64,000 bases of DNA, taken from the NCBI RefSeq assembly GCF_003952425.1, contig NZ_CP034449.1:124001-188000 (forward strand). Direction: 5' to 3'. The notes under the pieces were generated by a model, which ran no database searches, was not told the origin of the DNA, and was given only the letters and a program-made list of their open reading frames with translations. Origin of the DNA: Mesorhizobium sp. M2A.F.Ca.ET.046.03.2.1 (lineage in GTDB: Bacteria > Pseudomonadota > Alphaproteobacteria > Rhizobiales > Rhizobiaceae). This document shows, in pieces, positions 31,184-40,666 of this stretch; the stretch's first letter is position 1; each line of letters begins with the position of its first letter. The position numbers and the translations under genes were made by a program.

Positions 31184-33964
31184 ATGCTGCGGCCAGTGCA
31201 CGCCCTGGTTCTTTCCTGCCTCGCCTTGACGCCCATCGCCGGGGCGGCCCTGGGAGCGCAGGCGTCTTCCGAAAAATCCGACGACGCGGCCAAAAAGGCT
31301 GCGGACGATGCGGCGAAGAAAGCCGCGCTTGCCGAAGCGATCAGCGTCTGCGACCGTGGCGCTTCCGTGCCGCTCGATCCTGAAGCCAAGGCGCCGCCTG
31401 TCCAATATGGCGCGCTCTTTCCGCAAGACTTCGATCTCACCAAGCTCAAAACCCTGGCCGACAAATGCCAGGCGGCGATGCTCGGCGCGCCACAGGAAAA
31501 GCGGCTGACGCTTGAATGGCTGCGGGTCCAGGTCGCGCTCAATCAGCCGGGGCTTGCCTTTCTCCTGCCGCAGATCAAGCTCATCGCCGAAGGCGGCAGT
31601 CCCGAGGCGAATTATCTGCTCTACGAGGTCTACTCGGTGCATCGGCGCGACGGCGCCGACGCCGGTCCGCTACCTGTCTCGCGCGACATGGCGCTCGAAG
31701 CCTTGCAGAAGGCAGGCGCTGCCGGCCATCTCACGGCGCTCGAGACGCTGCTGCGTCAGTATATCGATGGGCCGCTGCTGCGCCGCGATGCGCACAAGGT
31801 GGTCGAGACCGCGCAACGCGTCATCGACGCGCCGGCCCAGGGCCAATCGCCCGGCGAATGGGACAGCCAGTTCCGTGCCGCCATGCCGCTGCTGATTGCG
31901 CGGACGACGCTGGAGAACGACGGCTTTGCCGCCGAGGAGCAGCACAAGGCTTTTCAGGCCGTTGCTGCGGATACCAAGGCCGGCACTGGCGGGCCCGAAG
32001 CGTCGGTGCTCGCTTATATCAAAGCGCTGCGGCTCGGCCGAGGCACACAGCAGGACGCGGCGAAGGCAAGGCAATTGCTGGAAGCGCGCGTCGCCAACGA
32101 TCAATATGCCATACCGATGCTGGCCGACATGCTGGCCAAGGGCGAAGGCGGGCCAGCCGACGGCAAGCGCGCTATCGCCATGCTGCGTGCCCCCTCCAAA
32201 AACGTCGCCGGCGCCGGGCCAATGCTCGCCGGCCTGCTGCTCGACGGCAAATTCGTCGGCCGCCAGCCGCGCGAGGCGATCCGGTTGCTCAATGCCCCGT
32301 GGGACCTCGACGCCAGCATCAGGCTGGCGAAGCTGCTTCCCGACTATGACGGCTTTCAGATCGACCATCCGGACCAGCTCGTCGAGCGCCTGAGCGACGC
32401 CGCCGAGGCCGGCGAACCAGGTGCTGCGCTGGCGCTGGCGCGGCTGCAGCTGTCGGACGATCAGCGGTTCAAGAACGAGGATGTGGCGCGCGCCATGCTG
32501 AAGCCGCTGGCGGACGCGGGCGACCGCGACGCGCTCTGGCTCTACGCCTCGACGCAATATGCCAACCTCGATTCGACCAGCTATCGCCCGTCGCGCCGCG
32601 ACGACGGCCTGAGCGACGATCAACTGAAGGTCCTGATCGACGAAGGCGAGGCCAAGAAGCAACAGCAGGCCTATCTCCTGCACGCGAATCTTTTGCGCAA
32701 GGGCGTGGTCTATCCGCAGGACGACCAGAGGGCGACGACCATGCTGATCAACGCCGCCAATCTCGGCAGCGTCGAAGCGATGGTGCTGCTGGGCGATGCC
32801 TATGACGATGGTCTCGGCGTCGACAAGAACCCGCGCGAGCGGCTGCATGCCTGGCGCGAGGCGGCGCGGCTCGGCTCGCTCAAGGCCAAGAGCAAGCTCG
32901 CCAACGCGTTCACCTTCGACAGTTTCGACCATCTGATGACGCTGCGCGAAGGCATCACCGATCGCATCGCCCTTTACAATGACGGCATCGGCAGGATGGG
33001 CGTTGGTGTGTTCGGCGCCAACGACGCCGGCATTGAGCTGAGCGGCCTCTTTTCCGGACCGGCCTCCAGCGCCGGAAACGCGGCGATCGCGGGCGCGGTG
33101 ATGGATGCATTTCGCGAGGCGCCGGCCGGCCTCGACGACCAGAACCTTGTCGGCATCGGCAAGGCGCTGCCCGACGAGATCCGCGTCGCCATCGAGACGA
33201 CGCTGAAGAGCGAAGGTTTCTATACGGGCGAGCCGAAGGGCTATTTCGGCCCCGACGCGCGCAAGGCGCTCGCCGCCTGGGTCGATGCGAAGGGTCCGCT
33301 TGGCGACCCTCCCCGCCCGCAAACCACGGCGGAGCAGCAGGCCGCACCGGCTCCCGGCGGTCTCGACCCGGACGTCGTCAACCGCATCCGCGACAAGGTC
33401 TTCGCCCAGGCGCAGGCCGCCAAGACCGACAAGCAGAAACTTGCTGCCATCAAGCAGCTCGGCATTCTCGCCCGCTACGGCGACCTGCCCTCGCGCTGGG
33501 TACTGGTGCGCAACTACCATCAGGCAAGGGCCATTCGCTCGGTCGTCATGCCGGATGAGATCACCCGCTACGCGCTGGACATACTGGTGTCGAAACCCGA
33601 GGGCGTCGAGAAGCCGGAATTCGAGTTCATCTTCGACCTGACACAGATTGCGCAGGACCGGAAATCGAAGGCGGTCGGCGGCGCCACTCTGCAGGCGATC
33701 CGCGACGATCCGCGCCTGCAAGACCCGCTGACGCTCGGCGCCATGATGGGCCAGTTCGCCTTTGCGCCGGACGCCTGCGACTCCGTGCTTGCTGCTGCGA
33801 AGAAAGCCGGTGTCGACGGCGTCGGCTCGGAGGGATGCGACGAGGACACGCGCACGGCCATCATCGCCTTCGCTAAGGCGAAGGGCGGGTCCGGTGTCGA
33901 GGCGGCGGCGCGCAAGGCTGCGGCCGAAGAGATCAAGACGCTGGACGCGCAGGCGGCGAAGTAG
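31184..33964 (+). CDS. Large Sel1-like repeat exported protein (926 aa)
   Basis: This 926-residue protein has an N-terminal signal peptide (MLRPVHALVLSCLALTPIAG, cleavage near ALG/AQ) followed by a Lys/Ala-rich stretch. Most of the length consists of alpha-helical Sel1/TPR-type repeats, for example EASVLAYIKALRLGRGTQQD, IPMLADMLAKGEGGPADGKR and EAMVLLGDAYDDGLGVDKNP. Residues about 670-700 read EGFYTGEPKGYFGPDARKAL, a peptidoglycan-binding-domain-like motif, and the C-terminus contains a second short similar segment (GVGSEGCDEDTRTAIIAFAK). Family relatives such as ExoR act as periplasmic scaffolds, but no direct equivalence is claimed. A GAGGGGG site precedes the ATG. It is convergent with the regulator at 33988. 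Confidence 0.8.
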   Translation: MLRPVHALVLSCLALTPIAGAALGAQASSEKSDDAAKKAADDAAKKAALAEAISVCDRGASVPLDPEAKAPPVQYGALFPQDFDLTKLKTLADKCQAAMLGAPQEKRLTLEWLRVQVALNQPGLAFLLPQIKLIAEGGSPEANYLLYEVYSVHRRDGADAGPLPVSRDMALEALQKAGAAGHLTALETLLRQYIDGPLLRRDAHKVVETAQRVIDAPAQGQSPGEWDSQFRAAMPLLIARTTLENDGFAAEEQHKAFQAVAADTKAGTGGPEASVLAYIKALRLGRGTQQDAAKARQLLEARVANDQYAIPMLADMLAKGEGGPADGKRAIAMLRAPSKNVAGAGPMLAGLLLDGKFVGRQPREAIRLLNAPWDLDASIRLAKLLPDYDGFQIDHPDQLVERLSDAAEAGEPGAALALARLQLSDDQRFKNEDVARAMLKPLADAGDRDALWLYASTQYANLDSTSYRPSRRDDGLSDDQLKVLIDEGEAKKQQQAYLLHANLLRKGVVYPQDDQRATTMLINAANLGSVEAMVLLGDAYDDGLGVDKNPRERLHAWREAARLGSLKAKSKLANAFTFDSFDHLMTLREGITDRIALYNDGIGRMGVGVFGANDAGIELSGLFSGPASSAGNAAIAGAVMDAFREAPAGLDDQNLVGIGKALPDEIRVAIETTLKSEGFYTGEPKGYFGPDARKALAAWVDAKGPLGDPPRPQTTAEQQAAPAPGGLDPDVVNRIRDKVFAQAQAAKTDKQKLAAIKQLGILARYGDLPSRWVLVRNYHQARAIRSVVMPDEITRYALDILVSKPEGVEKPEFEFIFDLTQIAQDRKSKAVGGATLQAIRDDPRLQDPLTLGAMMGQFAFAPDACDSVLAAAKKAGVDGVGSEGCDEDTRTAIIAFAKAKGGSGVEAAARKAAAEEIKTLDAQAAK

Positions 33965-33987
33965 CCGGGCTATGAGCCGCGACGGAC

Positions 33988-35472
33988 CTATTGCGCCTTG
34001 TCGACACGATCGAGGATCTCGCGGTAGCGGCCGCATATGGCGGCGTCCTGATAAAAGTCCACTTCGGTATCGACGATCTGATCAAGGCTCATTCCGCGAT
34101 AATGCGCCTTGACCTTCGCCAGGACGTCTTGCGCTTGGCTGATTTCGCCGAGCTCGAAATGGCAGATGATAAGGCGAATGAGCGACCACGGTGTCACGGT
34201 CGCCATTTTCGCGTAGCAGGCAGCCGCCTCGCGATATCGCCCCGCCGTTGTCAGCAGGACGCCCCGGAAGTCGTCATACCATCCTACGGCATAAGGATCG
34301 CGGCGCTGGGCTTCGGCAATTTCTTCGAGCCCTTGCTCCGGCCTGTTGGTGTGATTGAGGAAAATAGCGCGGATGCTGAGAATGAAGGGATCGTTCGGAT
34401 TGAGCGCAACCGCCCGGTCAAGGCTGATTTCAGCTTGCCTGAATTGGCGCAGGTACAAGTGAGCGAAGCCGGTGGCGAGATGCCCATAGGCTTCGTCGGG
34501 ATCAAGGCCCAATGCCGTCCGCGCGATCTCCAGTCCGGAATGCAGATGGCCGGGATTGTTGTAGTCCCAATAGTATTTGATGGATTCCACGAAGCTCAAC
34601 ATGGCGTGGGCGGCCGCAAACTGCGGATCGAGCGTTACCGCCTGGCACAGAAATGGCTCCGCTTCGAGCACCGTGTCGTAGACGGCTGCCAGTTGCAGCG
34701 CCCGCAGGTAGGACTCATAGGCCGACATGTTGTTGGTCGGCCGGGCCCTGGCGCGCGACGCGATCGCGGTCCTGGCCTGCCGGGCCAGACGCGCCGCGAT
34801 CATCCGGGTGATTTCGTCCTGGATCGCGAAAATATCGTCGAGTTCCCGGTCGTAGTGTTCGCCCCAGATATGAGCCATCGACGACGCATCGGTCAGTTGC
34901 ACGGTGACCCGCACCCGGTTGCCGATCTTGCGGACGCTGCCTTCGACGACATATTGGACGCCAAGCTTGCTTGCCACTTCCGCCGGGTCATGCGCCTTGC
35001 CGCGGAACTGGAAGGAAGAGTTCCGTGCAATGACCAGGAACTCCTTGTATTTGCCGAGCTCGACGATGATGTCTTCGGTGATCCCGTCGCTGAAATAGTC
35101 TTGCTCCGGGTCGCCGCTCATGTTGTCGAAGGGAAGTATGGCGATGGACGGTCTGGACGGCATACCATCTGCCGTTACCGCGAAGGGCCTCGGGCCTGCA
35201 TATTTGTAGCCGCGACCATGCACAGTTGCGATCATCTCGGCAGGCAGCAGCTTTCGCAGCGCCGAAATGTGAACCTGAAGCGTGTTCTCCTCCACCACCA
35301 CGCCGGCCCAGACCGCATCTAGAAGTTCGGCCTTGCCGACCACCTCGTCGGGCCTGTCGAGCAACATCGCGAGGATGTCGAAGGAACGAGCCGAAAGCTC
35401 CACAGGCCCTTTCGGGCCTAGCAACTGCCGTTCGGCTCGTCTCAAACGATAGTTCCCAAACTCCAAGTCCAT
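33988..35472 (-). CDS. Winged-helix regulator with TolB-like and TPR domains
   Basis: This 494-residue protein has three parts. Residues 1 to about 95 are an OmpR/CadC-type winged helix (MDLEFGNYRLRRAERQLLGP, VELSARSFDILAMLLDRPDE, LQVHISALRKLLPAEMIATV, HGRGYKY). The middle (about 110-230) is the adenylate-cyclase-associated TolB/FlgO-like domain (SIAILPFDNMSGDPEQDYFS then VEGSVRKIGNRVRVTVQLTD). The remainder is TPR helices (ALQLAAVYDTVLEAEPFLCQ; HLYLRQFRQAEISLDRAVAL). No membrane helix is seen, unlike CadC. A TTG at 35508 extends the frame by 12 residues. Such proteins are rhizobial transcription factors of unknown trigger. It is divergent from the small gene at 35647. Confidence 0.85.
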   Translation of the reverse strand: MDLEFGNYRLRRAERQLLGPKGPVELSARSFDILAMLLDRPDEVVGKAELLDAVWAGVVVEENTLQVHISALRKLLPAEMIATVHGRGYKYAGPRPFAVTADGMPSRPSIAILPFDNMSGDPEQDYFSDGITEDIIVELGKYKEFLVIARNSSFQFRGKAHDPAEVASKLGVQYVVEGSVRKIGNRVRVTVQLTDASSMAHIWGEHYDRELDDIFAIQDEITRMIAARLARQARTAIASRARARPTNNMSAYESYLRALQLAAVYDTVLEAEPFLCQAVTLDPQFAAAHAMLSFVESIKYYWDYNNPGHLHSGLEIARTALGLDPDEAYGHLATGFAHLYLRQFRQAEISLDRAVALNPNDPFILSIRAIFLNHTNRPEQGLEEIAEAQRRDPYAVGWYDDFRGVLLTTAGRYREAAACYAKMATVTPWSLIRLIICHFELGEISQAQDVLAKVKAHYRGMSLDQIVDTEVDFYQDAAICGRYREILDRVDKAQ

Positions 35473-35646
35473 CGCCAAGAACCCACCCTCCCGGGCAGGA
35501 TAATCCAAGATGACCTTTGAGGCGAACGTCAGGGCCGTTCGGAATTCTTCGCTTCAAGCAATTTCAGAGCCGTTCAGGACTCTTCAGGTTCAAGCCAAGG
35601 ACCTGGGCGGGAAGCGCTGCCATTGTGCCCGTCACAGGAGGACATC

Positions 35647-35865
35647 ATGGCTGACATCCTCACCACAGCCCCGATTACCGGCCGACCCCTCAAACTGCCG
35701 CGGCGAAGCTTTGCGAGGCTTGCAATCGGCGCATCGCTCAACGGTATATCCCGGTTGGTGGGCGACGCGCTCAAGATGGCTTACGTGGACCCTTACGCCA
35801 GTCTCGCTCGCCAACCGCAAGTCGCCCCGGACGATGAGCTGGAAGGCCGAGATCCCAGTTGGTGA
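35647..35865 (+). CDS. Small hypothetical protein (72 aa)
   Basis: This 72-residue protein starts at an ATG with a perfect AGGAGG site five bases upstream. It has a basic/hydrophobic centre (LPRRSFARLAIGASLNGISR) and an acidic end (PQVAPDDELEGRDPSW). It is not clearly membrane-bound. The gene sits between the divergent regulator at 33988-35472 and the convergent molybdoenzyme gene. The strong ribosome-binding site supports expression. No family was recognised. Confidence 0.68.
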   Translation: MADILTTAPITGRPLKLPRRSFARLAIGASLNGISRLVGDALKMAYVDPYASLARQPQVAPDDELEGRDPSW

Positions 35866-35895
35866 GCTGTCAGGCCATGGCAGACCGCGAAGTGA

Positions 35896-38001
35896 TCAGA
35901 GCGCCCTGAGCCACACCTTGTTGTCGTGGACGGCGGCGCCGCCATAGGGTGCGGGCGCGTCGGCGCCGGTCAGCACGTTGATGCCCTCGCCGCGCTCATG
36001 CGCGCTGTTCGGCCAGATGCCTTCGGCGATGACCACACCGCGCTTCACGCCGTCGAAGAATCTTGCGTGCAGTACAAGGTCGCCGCGCCGGTTGCCGACC
36101 TCGACGCGGCCGCCATCCTCGATGCCGAGCGCGGCGGCATCTTCGCGGTGGATGAGCAGTTCGGGTCTGCCTTCCTTTGCCTTGGACACCGGCGTCTCGG
36201 CAAAACTCGAATTGAGGAAGTTGCGCGCCGGCGAGGTCGCCAGCCGGAACTGATGCTCCTCATCCGCCACCTCGATCAGCTCGACATGGTCGGGGAATTC
36301 CGGCAGCCGATCGACCGGGCCGAACAGACCCATGCTTTTCGGCGGCCGGTTGGGCGCCGACTGCCCTGTCCAGTTTGGCCGGAAGTGGAATTTCCTGTCG
36401 GCATGGCCGAAGCCGTTGATGAAATGCGCGTCGTCGAAGTCGGGCTGCAGGTCGACCCACTTCTCAGCCTTCAAGCTGTCGAAGCTGCCGAGCCCGCGCT
36501 TGCCGAGGATGATGTCGATATGCTCGCGCTCGGTCAGGCCGAAGCCTGGACGATCGCCGACGCCCAGCCGCTTGCCGAGCTCTTCATTGACGTAGTGGTT
36601 GGTGCGCGGCCCTTCCGGCGGTTCGATCAGCTTGGGGCCGAGCGTGATGTGCTGGTTGCCGCCGCCCTTGTAGAGGTCGTCATGCTCCAAAAACATCGTC
36701 GCCGGCAGCACGACGTCGGCGAGCTTGGCCGTATCGGTCATGAACTGCTCGTGCACGCAGGTGAACAGGTCCTCGCGCAGGAAACCCTGCTTCACCAGCC
36801 GCTGCTCCGGCGCGACATTGGCCGGATTGGTGTTCTGGATCAGCATCGCCGTCACCGGCGGTCCGCCATAGAGCGCGTCTTCGGCTCCGGTCAGCACCGG
36901 GCCGATGCGCGAATGGTCGAGATAGCGGATGTTCGGATCGCGCATCGCGGTGCCTTCGAGCACGTCCTGGTTCAGCTTGAAGATGCCGGAATTGGAATGG
37001 AAGGCGCCGCCGCCCTCATATTGCCAGGCGCCGGTGACTGCGGCGATCGAGGAGGCGGCGTGCATGTTGATCGAGCCGTTGCGCTGGCGCGCAAAGCCAT
37101 AGCCAAGGCGGAAATAGGTTTTCTTGGTCGTGCCGACGAGCTTTGCGAAGGCCTCGATCTCGGCGACGCTCAGGCCCGTAATGGCGGCCGCCCATTCGGG
37201 CGTGCGGGTGCGAAGGTGTTCTTCCAGCCCACGCGGATCGTCGGTGTATTTTTCGAGATAGGCGCGGTCGGCGAGCCCATCGCGGAACAGCACATGCATG
37301 ACCGCGCAGGCGAGCGCGCCGTCGGTGCCGGGTTTCAAGACCAGGCCGAGATCGGCCTGCTTCATCGTGGCGTTGTCGTAGATGTCGATGACGACGATCT
37401 TCGCGCCGCGTTCTTTCCTCGCTCTCGTCGCGTGGGTCATGACGTTGACCTGCGTGACCACCGCATTGGTGCCCCAGATCACCACGCAATCGGCCTTCGC
37501 CATCTCGCGCGGGTCGGGCCCGCGCAAGGCGCCCACACCCATCATCCAGCCGGTCCAGGCGAGATTGGTGCAGATCGAGCTGAAGAAGCCTGAGTATTTT
37601 TTCGCGTGGCGCAGCCGCTCGATGCCGTCGCGCTGCACCAGCCCCATCGTGCCGGCGTAGAAATAGGGCCAGACCGTCTCCGAGCCGTATTTCGCTTCCG
37701 CCGCGATGAATTTTTCCGCCACGAGATCGAGCGCCGCTTCCCAGCTGGCTTCCTTCCAGGCGCCCTCGCCCTTGGCGCCCGCGCGCACCAGCGGCTTCAG
37801 CAGCCGGTCCGGGTGATGCACGCGGTCGGCATAGCGCGCGACCTTGGCGCAGACGACGCCCGCCGTATAGCTGTTCGCCTTGGCGCCATGGACGCGGCCG
37901 ATGCGGTTGTTGTCGAGCAGCTCGACCTCGAGCGCGCAGGTGGAGGGGCAGTCATGCGGGCAGGCCGAATGACCGATCCGGAGCTTGGCGTGCTGGTTCA
38001 T
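35896..38001 (-). CDS. Molybdopterin oxidoreductase with [4Fe-4S] site
   Basis: This 701-residue enzyme of the DMSO-reductase family starts MNQHAKLRIGHSACPHDCPS. The iron-sulfur ligands are Cys14, Cys18, Cys22 and Cys51 (a Cx3Cx3C spacing followed by GVVCAKV). Molybdopterin-binding patterns include VVIWGTNAVVTQVNVMTHAT, the GYGFARQRNGS segment and the C-terminal EGIWPNSAHERGEGINVL. No twin-arginine signal is present, so it acts in the cytoplasm. The redox substrate is unknown. I use the ATG at 38001; the TTG upstream adds only repeat-derived sequence. It depends on molybdopterin synthase, encoded in this window by moaD-moaE. Confidence 0.9.
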   Translation of the reverse strand: MNQHAKLRIGHSACPHDCPSTCALEVELLDNNRIGRVHGAKANSYTAGVVCAKVARYADRVHHPDRLLKPLVRAGAKGEGAWKEASWEAALDLVAEKFIAAEAKYGSETVWPYFYAGTMGLVQRDGIERLRHAKKYSGFFSSICTNLAWTGWMMGVGALRGPDPREMAKADCVVIWGTNAVVTQVNVMTHATRARKERGAKIVVIDIYDNATMKQADLGLVLKPGTDGALACAVMHVLFRDGLADRAYLEKYTDDPRGLEEHLRTRTPEWAAAITGLSVAEIEAFAKLVGTTKKTYFRLGYGFARQRNGSINMHAASSIAAVTGAWQYEGGGAFHSNSGIFKLNQDVLEGTAMRDPNIRYLDHSRIGPVLTGAEDALYGGPPVTAMLIQNTNPANVAPEQRLVKQGFLREDLFTCVHEQFMTDTAKLADVVLPATMFLEHDDLYKGGGNQHITLGPKLIEPPEGPRTNHYVNEELGKRLGVGDRPGFGLTEREHIDIILGKRGLGSFDSLKAEKWVDLQPDFDDAHFINGFGHADRKFHFRPNWTGQSAPNRPPKSMGLFGPVDRLPEFPDHVELIEVADEEHQFRLATSPARNFLNSSFAETPVSKAKEGRPELLIHREDAAALGIEDGGRVEVGNRRGDLVLHARFFDGVKRGVVIAEGIWPNSAHERGEGINVLTGADAPAPYGGAAVHDNKVWLRAL

Positions 38002-38048
38002 GGCGCGTGTGTAGCGGGTTTTGCCGGAGAGGTGTAGGGCCAGAGACA

Positions 38049-38236
38049 ATTAGCCAATCTCCCCCCTTGTGGGGGAGATGGCCGGCAGGCCAGAGGGGGG
38101 CGCGAAGGAACGCGGCCTTGGAGATGCCTACTCTGGCCGACGGCAGTTGATCGCGTAACAAGCTGACAGGCTGGCGGGACAGCGCCCCCCTCTGCCCTGC
38201 CGGGCATCTCCCCCACAAGGGGGGAGATTGGCTAAT
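38049..38236. repeat. Palindromic intergenic repeat, family B (complete copy)
   Basis: This is a 188-bp element with arms ATTAGCCAATCTCCCCCCTT and AAGGGGGGAGATTGGCTAAT. The left inner part is GGAGATGGCCGGCAGGCCAG and the right inner part is CTCTGCCCTGCCGGGCATCT. It lies between the molybdoenzyme start and the ABC-F stop codon and touches the latter. It is the best-preserved family B copy in the window. Confidence 0.92.
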
Positions 38237-40113
38237 CACTCCGCGATCCCTTCCTCATATTCCGCCGACATCGTCAGCCACTTGTCCTCGTTTTGCGCCA
38301 GCGTGTGCGCCAGTTGCGAGCGCTCCTTGGCCAGACGCGTCGCGGTCGAAGGGTCCTTCTCGTAGATCGCCGGGTTGGCGAGCTCGTCCTCGATGAGGTC
38401 GATGCGCTTGCGGATGCGGTCCATTAGCGCCTCGGTGGCGCGGATCTCCTTGGCCAGGGGTTCGAGTGCCGCGCGGCGCTGTGCGGCTTCGCGACGGCGG
38501 TCTGCCTTGGAGGCCTTGTCGGCTTCCTTCTGCTCGCGACGGTTGGACGAGACGCCGGTGACCAGGGTTTTGTAGTCCTCGAGGTCGCCGTCATAGGGAT
38601 TGACCGCGCCGTCCTTGACCAGCCACAGCCGGTCGGCCGTGGCTTCGAGCAGATGCCTGTCGTGCGAGATCAGGATCACGGCGCCCGGGAAGTCGTTCAG
38701 CGCATGGATCAGCGATTCACGGCTGTCGATATCGAGATGGTTGGTTGGCTCGTCGAGGATGAAGAGGTTCGGTCCCTCAAAGGCCGATAGCCCCATCAAG
38801 AGCCGCGCCTTCTCGCCGCCGGACAGGTCCTTGGCGGCCGTGTTCATCTTCTCGGTCGAGAGGCCGAACTGGGCGACGCGGGCGCGCACTTTGGCTTCCG
38901 GCGCGTCCGGCATCAGCCGGCGCACATGCTCATAGGCGCTTTCCTCCGGGCGCAGATCGTCGAGCTGGTGCTGGGCGAAGATCGCCACCTTCAGGCCCGG
39001 CGCGATCGTCATCGAGCCGGTCTCGGCCTTCAGCCGGCCGGCGAGCAGTTTGGCGAAGGTCGACTTGCCGTTGCCGTTGGCGCCGAGCAGCGCGATGCGG
39101 TCGTCGGCATCGATGCGCAGCGTCATCTTCTTCAGGATCGGATTGCCCTCGGTATAGCCGACATTGACGCCGTTCAGCGCCACGATCGGCGAGGCCACCG
39201 TCTTGACCGGCTCGGGGAAGGAGAACGGCCGCACCGTGTCGTTCACCACCGCGGCGATCGGCTTTAGCTTCTCCAGCGCCTTCAGGCGCGACTGCGCCTG
39301 CCTCGCCTTGGAAGCCTTGGCGCGAAAACGCTCGACGAAGGATTCCATATGCTTGCGCTGCGCTTCCTGCTTGACGCGGCTTTTTTCCTGCAGCTCGCGC
39401 TGTTCGGTCAGCTGGCGCTCGAACTGGTCATAACCGCCGCGCCAGAAGGTGAGCTTCTTCTGATCGAGGTGAACGATCGAGTTGACGGCGCGGTTGAGCA
39501 GGTCGCGATCATGCGAGATCAGCAACACCGTGTGCGGATATTTGGAGACGTAGTTTTCCAGCCACAGCGTGCCTTCGAGGTCGAGATAATTGGTCGGCTC
39601 GTCGAGCAGCAGAAGGTCGGGCTCGGAGAAGAGCACGGCGGCCAGAGCCACGCGCATGCGCCAGCCGCCGGAGAAGGACGAAGCCGGCCGCCGTTGCGCG
39701 GCATCGTCGAAGCCGAGGCCGGCCAGGATCGTGGCGGCGCGGGATTCGGCCGAATGCGCGTCGATGTCGGCCAGCCGGGTGTGGATCTCGGCGATGCGGT
39801 GCGGATCGGTCGCGGTCTTCTCTTCCTCGAGCAAAGCCTGGCGCTCGACATCGGCTTTCAGCACGATCTCGATCAGCGGTTCCTCAGTGGCAGGCGCCTC
39901 CTGCGCCACCTGGCCGATGCGCGTGTTCTTCGGCAGGCTGATCGAGCCGGTCTCCGACGGGAAATCGCCGGTTATCGCCTTGAACAGCGTGGTCTTGCCG
40001 GTGCCGTTGCGGCCGACAAGGCCGGCCTTGGTGCCGGCCGGCAGGGTCAATGAGGCATGATCGAGAAGCAGCCGCCCCGCCATGCGCAGCGTAAGGTCGT
40101 TGATGATAAGCAT
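38236..40113 (-). CDS. ABC-F family ATPase
   Basis: This 625-residue soluble protein has two ABC ATPase domains without membrane segments. The first Walker A is GRNGTGKTTLFKAI (from residue 34) with signature SFSGGWRMRVALAAVL; the second Walker A is GANGNGKSTFAKLL with LSGGEKARLLMGLSAFEG. Both Walker B motifs end in LLLDEPTNYLD and FILDEPTNHLD. A basic linker and a C-terminal coiled coil (KEQ-rich, residues about 520-620) complete an Uup/YheS-like architecture. ABC-F proteins act on stalled ribosomes. The ATG at 40113 gives the standard start MLIINDLTLRMAG. The stop codon is adjacent to a family B repeat. Confidence 0.92.
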   Translation of the reverse strand: MLIINDLTLRMAGRLLLDHASLTLPAGTKAGLVGRNGTGKTTLFKAITGDFPSETGSISLPKNTRIGQVAQEAPATEEPLIEIVLKADVERQALLEEEKTATDPHRIAEIHTRLADIDAHSAESRAATILAGLGFDDAAQRRPASSFSGGWRMRVALAAVLFSEPDLLLLDEPTNYLDLEGTLWLENYVSKYPHTVLLISHDRDLLNRAVNSIVHLDQKKLTFWRGGYDQFERQLTEQRELQEKSRVKQEAQRKHMESFVERFRAKASKARQAQSRLKALEKLKPIAAVVNDTVRPFSFPEPVKTVASPIVALNGVNVGYTEGNPILKKMTLRIDADDRIALLGANGNGKSTFAKLLAGRLKAETGSMTIAPGLKVAIFAQHQLDDLRPEESAYEHVRRLMPDAPEAKVRARVAQFGLSTEKMNTAAKDLSGGEKARLLMGLSAFEGPNLFILDEPTNHLDIDSRESLIHALNDFPGAVILISHDRHLLEATADRLWLVKDGAVNPYDGDLEDYKTLVTGVSSNRREQKEADKASKADRRREAAQRRAALEPLAKEIRATEALMDRIRKRIDLIEDELANPAIYEKDPSTATRLAKERSQLAHTLAQNEDKWLTMSAEYEEGIAE

Positions 40114-40246
40114 AGCGGGCTTTTGCACGGGAGATCGGCGCTTCGCAAGAGCCAGCGCCCGGACGAGGCCTGCCGCGCTCCGCGACCCGTTCAACAAAAA
40201 GCCCGATGGACTGGAACCAGTCGCCGGCCAAAGCGTTGGGAAGCCC

Positions 40247-40477
40247 GTGATCCGCTATCTCGCCCTCGCCTTCATCTTCTTCCAGGTCGCCACGACAACC
40301 GCGCTGGCGACGCAGGTGGTTCTGTTCGAGAGCGAGACCGCTCCGATTGCTCTTCCAGTTGAATCGACAAGCGGGGCACCGACACAGCCAATCTCCCCCG
40401 TGGTGAGGCGCGCGACGGAACACCTGCTGATCCAGATCGAAAGCGGGAACTCCGGCCGTCGCCCCTTGAATGACTGA
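40247..40477 (+). CDS. Small putative exported protein (76 aa)
   Basis: This 76-codon frame from a GTG preceded by GGGAAG encodes a signal-peptide-like start (VIRYLALAFIFFQVATTTAL, cleavage near ALA/TQ) and a mature part of about 52 residues. The last half (PISPVVRRATEHLLIQIESG and on) lies inside a degenerate family B repeat, so the C-terminus seems to be repeat-derived. It is divergent from the ABC-F gene. No ATG start is available. I consider it plausible only. Confidence 0.45.
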   Translation: MIRYLALAFIFFQVATTTALATQVVLFESETAPIALPVESTSGAPTQPISPVVRRATEHLLIQIESGNSGRRPLND

Positions 40478-40530
40478 GAGGCTGGCTGGGCAGCGCCCAC
40501 CGCCGCGCCGGGCATCTCCACACAAGCAGT
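40388..40530. repeat. Degenerate family B palindromic repeat
   Basis: CAGCCAATCTCCCCCGTGGT at the left and GGGCAGCGCCCACC with GCCGGGCATCTCCACACAAG at the right align with the two halves of the complete element at 38049-38236. The arms no longer pair well. The left half overlaps the end of the small exported-protein frame. Confidence 0.6.
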
Positions 40531-40666
40531 GAAATCGTACACTCCCGGCTTTCGCCCGCCGGTCATACATTGCTTGCCACGTCACAGATTTGGCGTTGAT
40601 CGCCGCTATTGCCTCAACCTATGCTGGCACAGGCGCCGGGGCCGTTTCAAACAGAGGGCAGACGAT

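Noticed and set aside
31670..34036. A long minus-strand frame opposite the Sel1-repeat gene
   Set aside because: It is a shadow of a gene with a clear signal peptide and repeats; the antisense product shows no family pattern.
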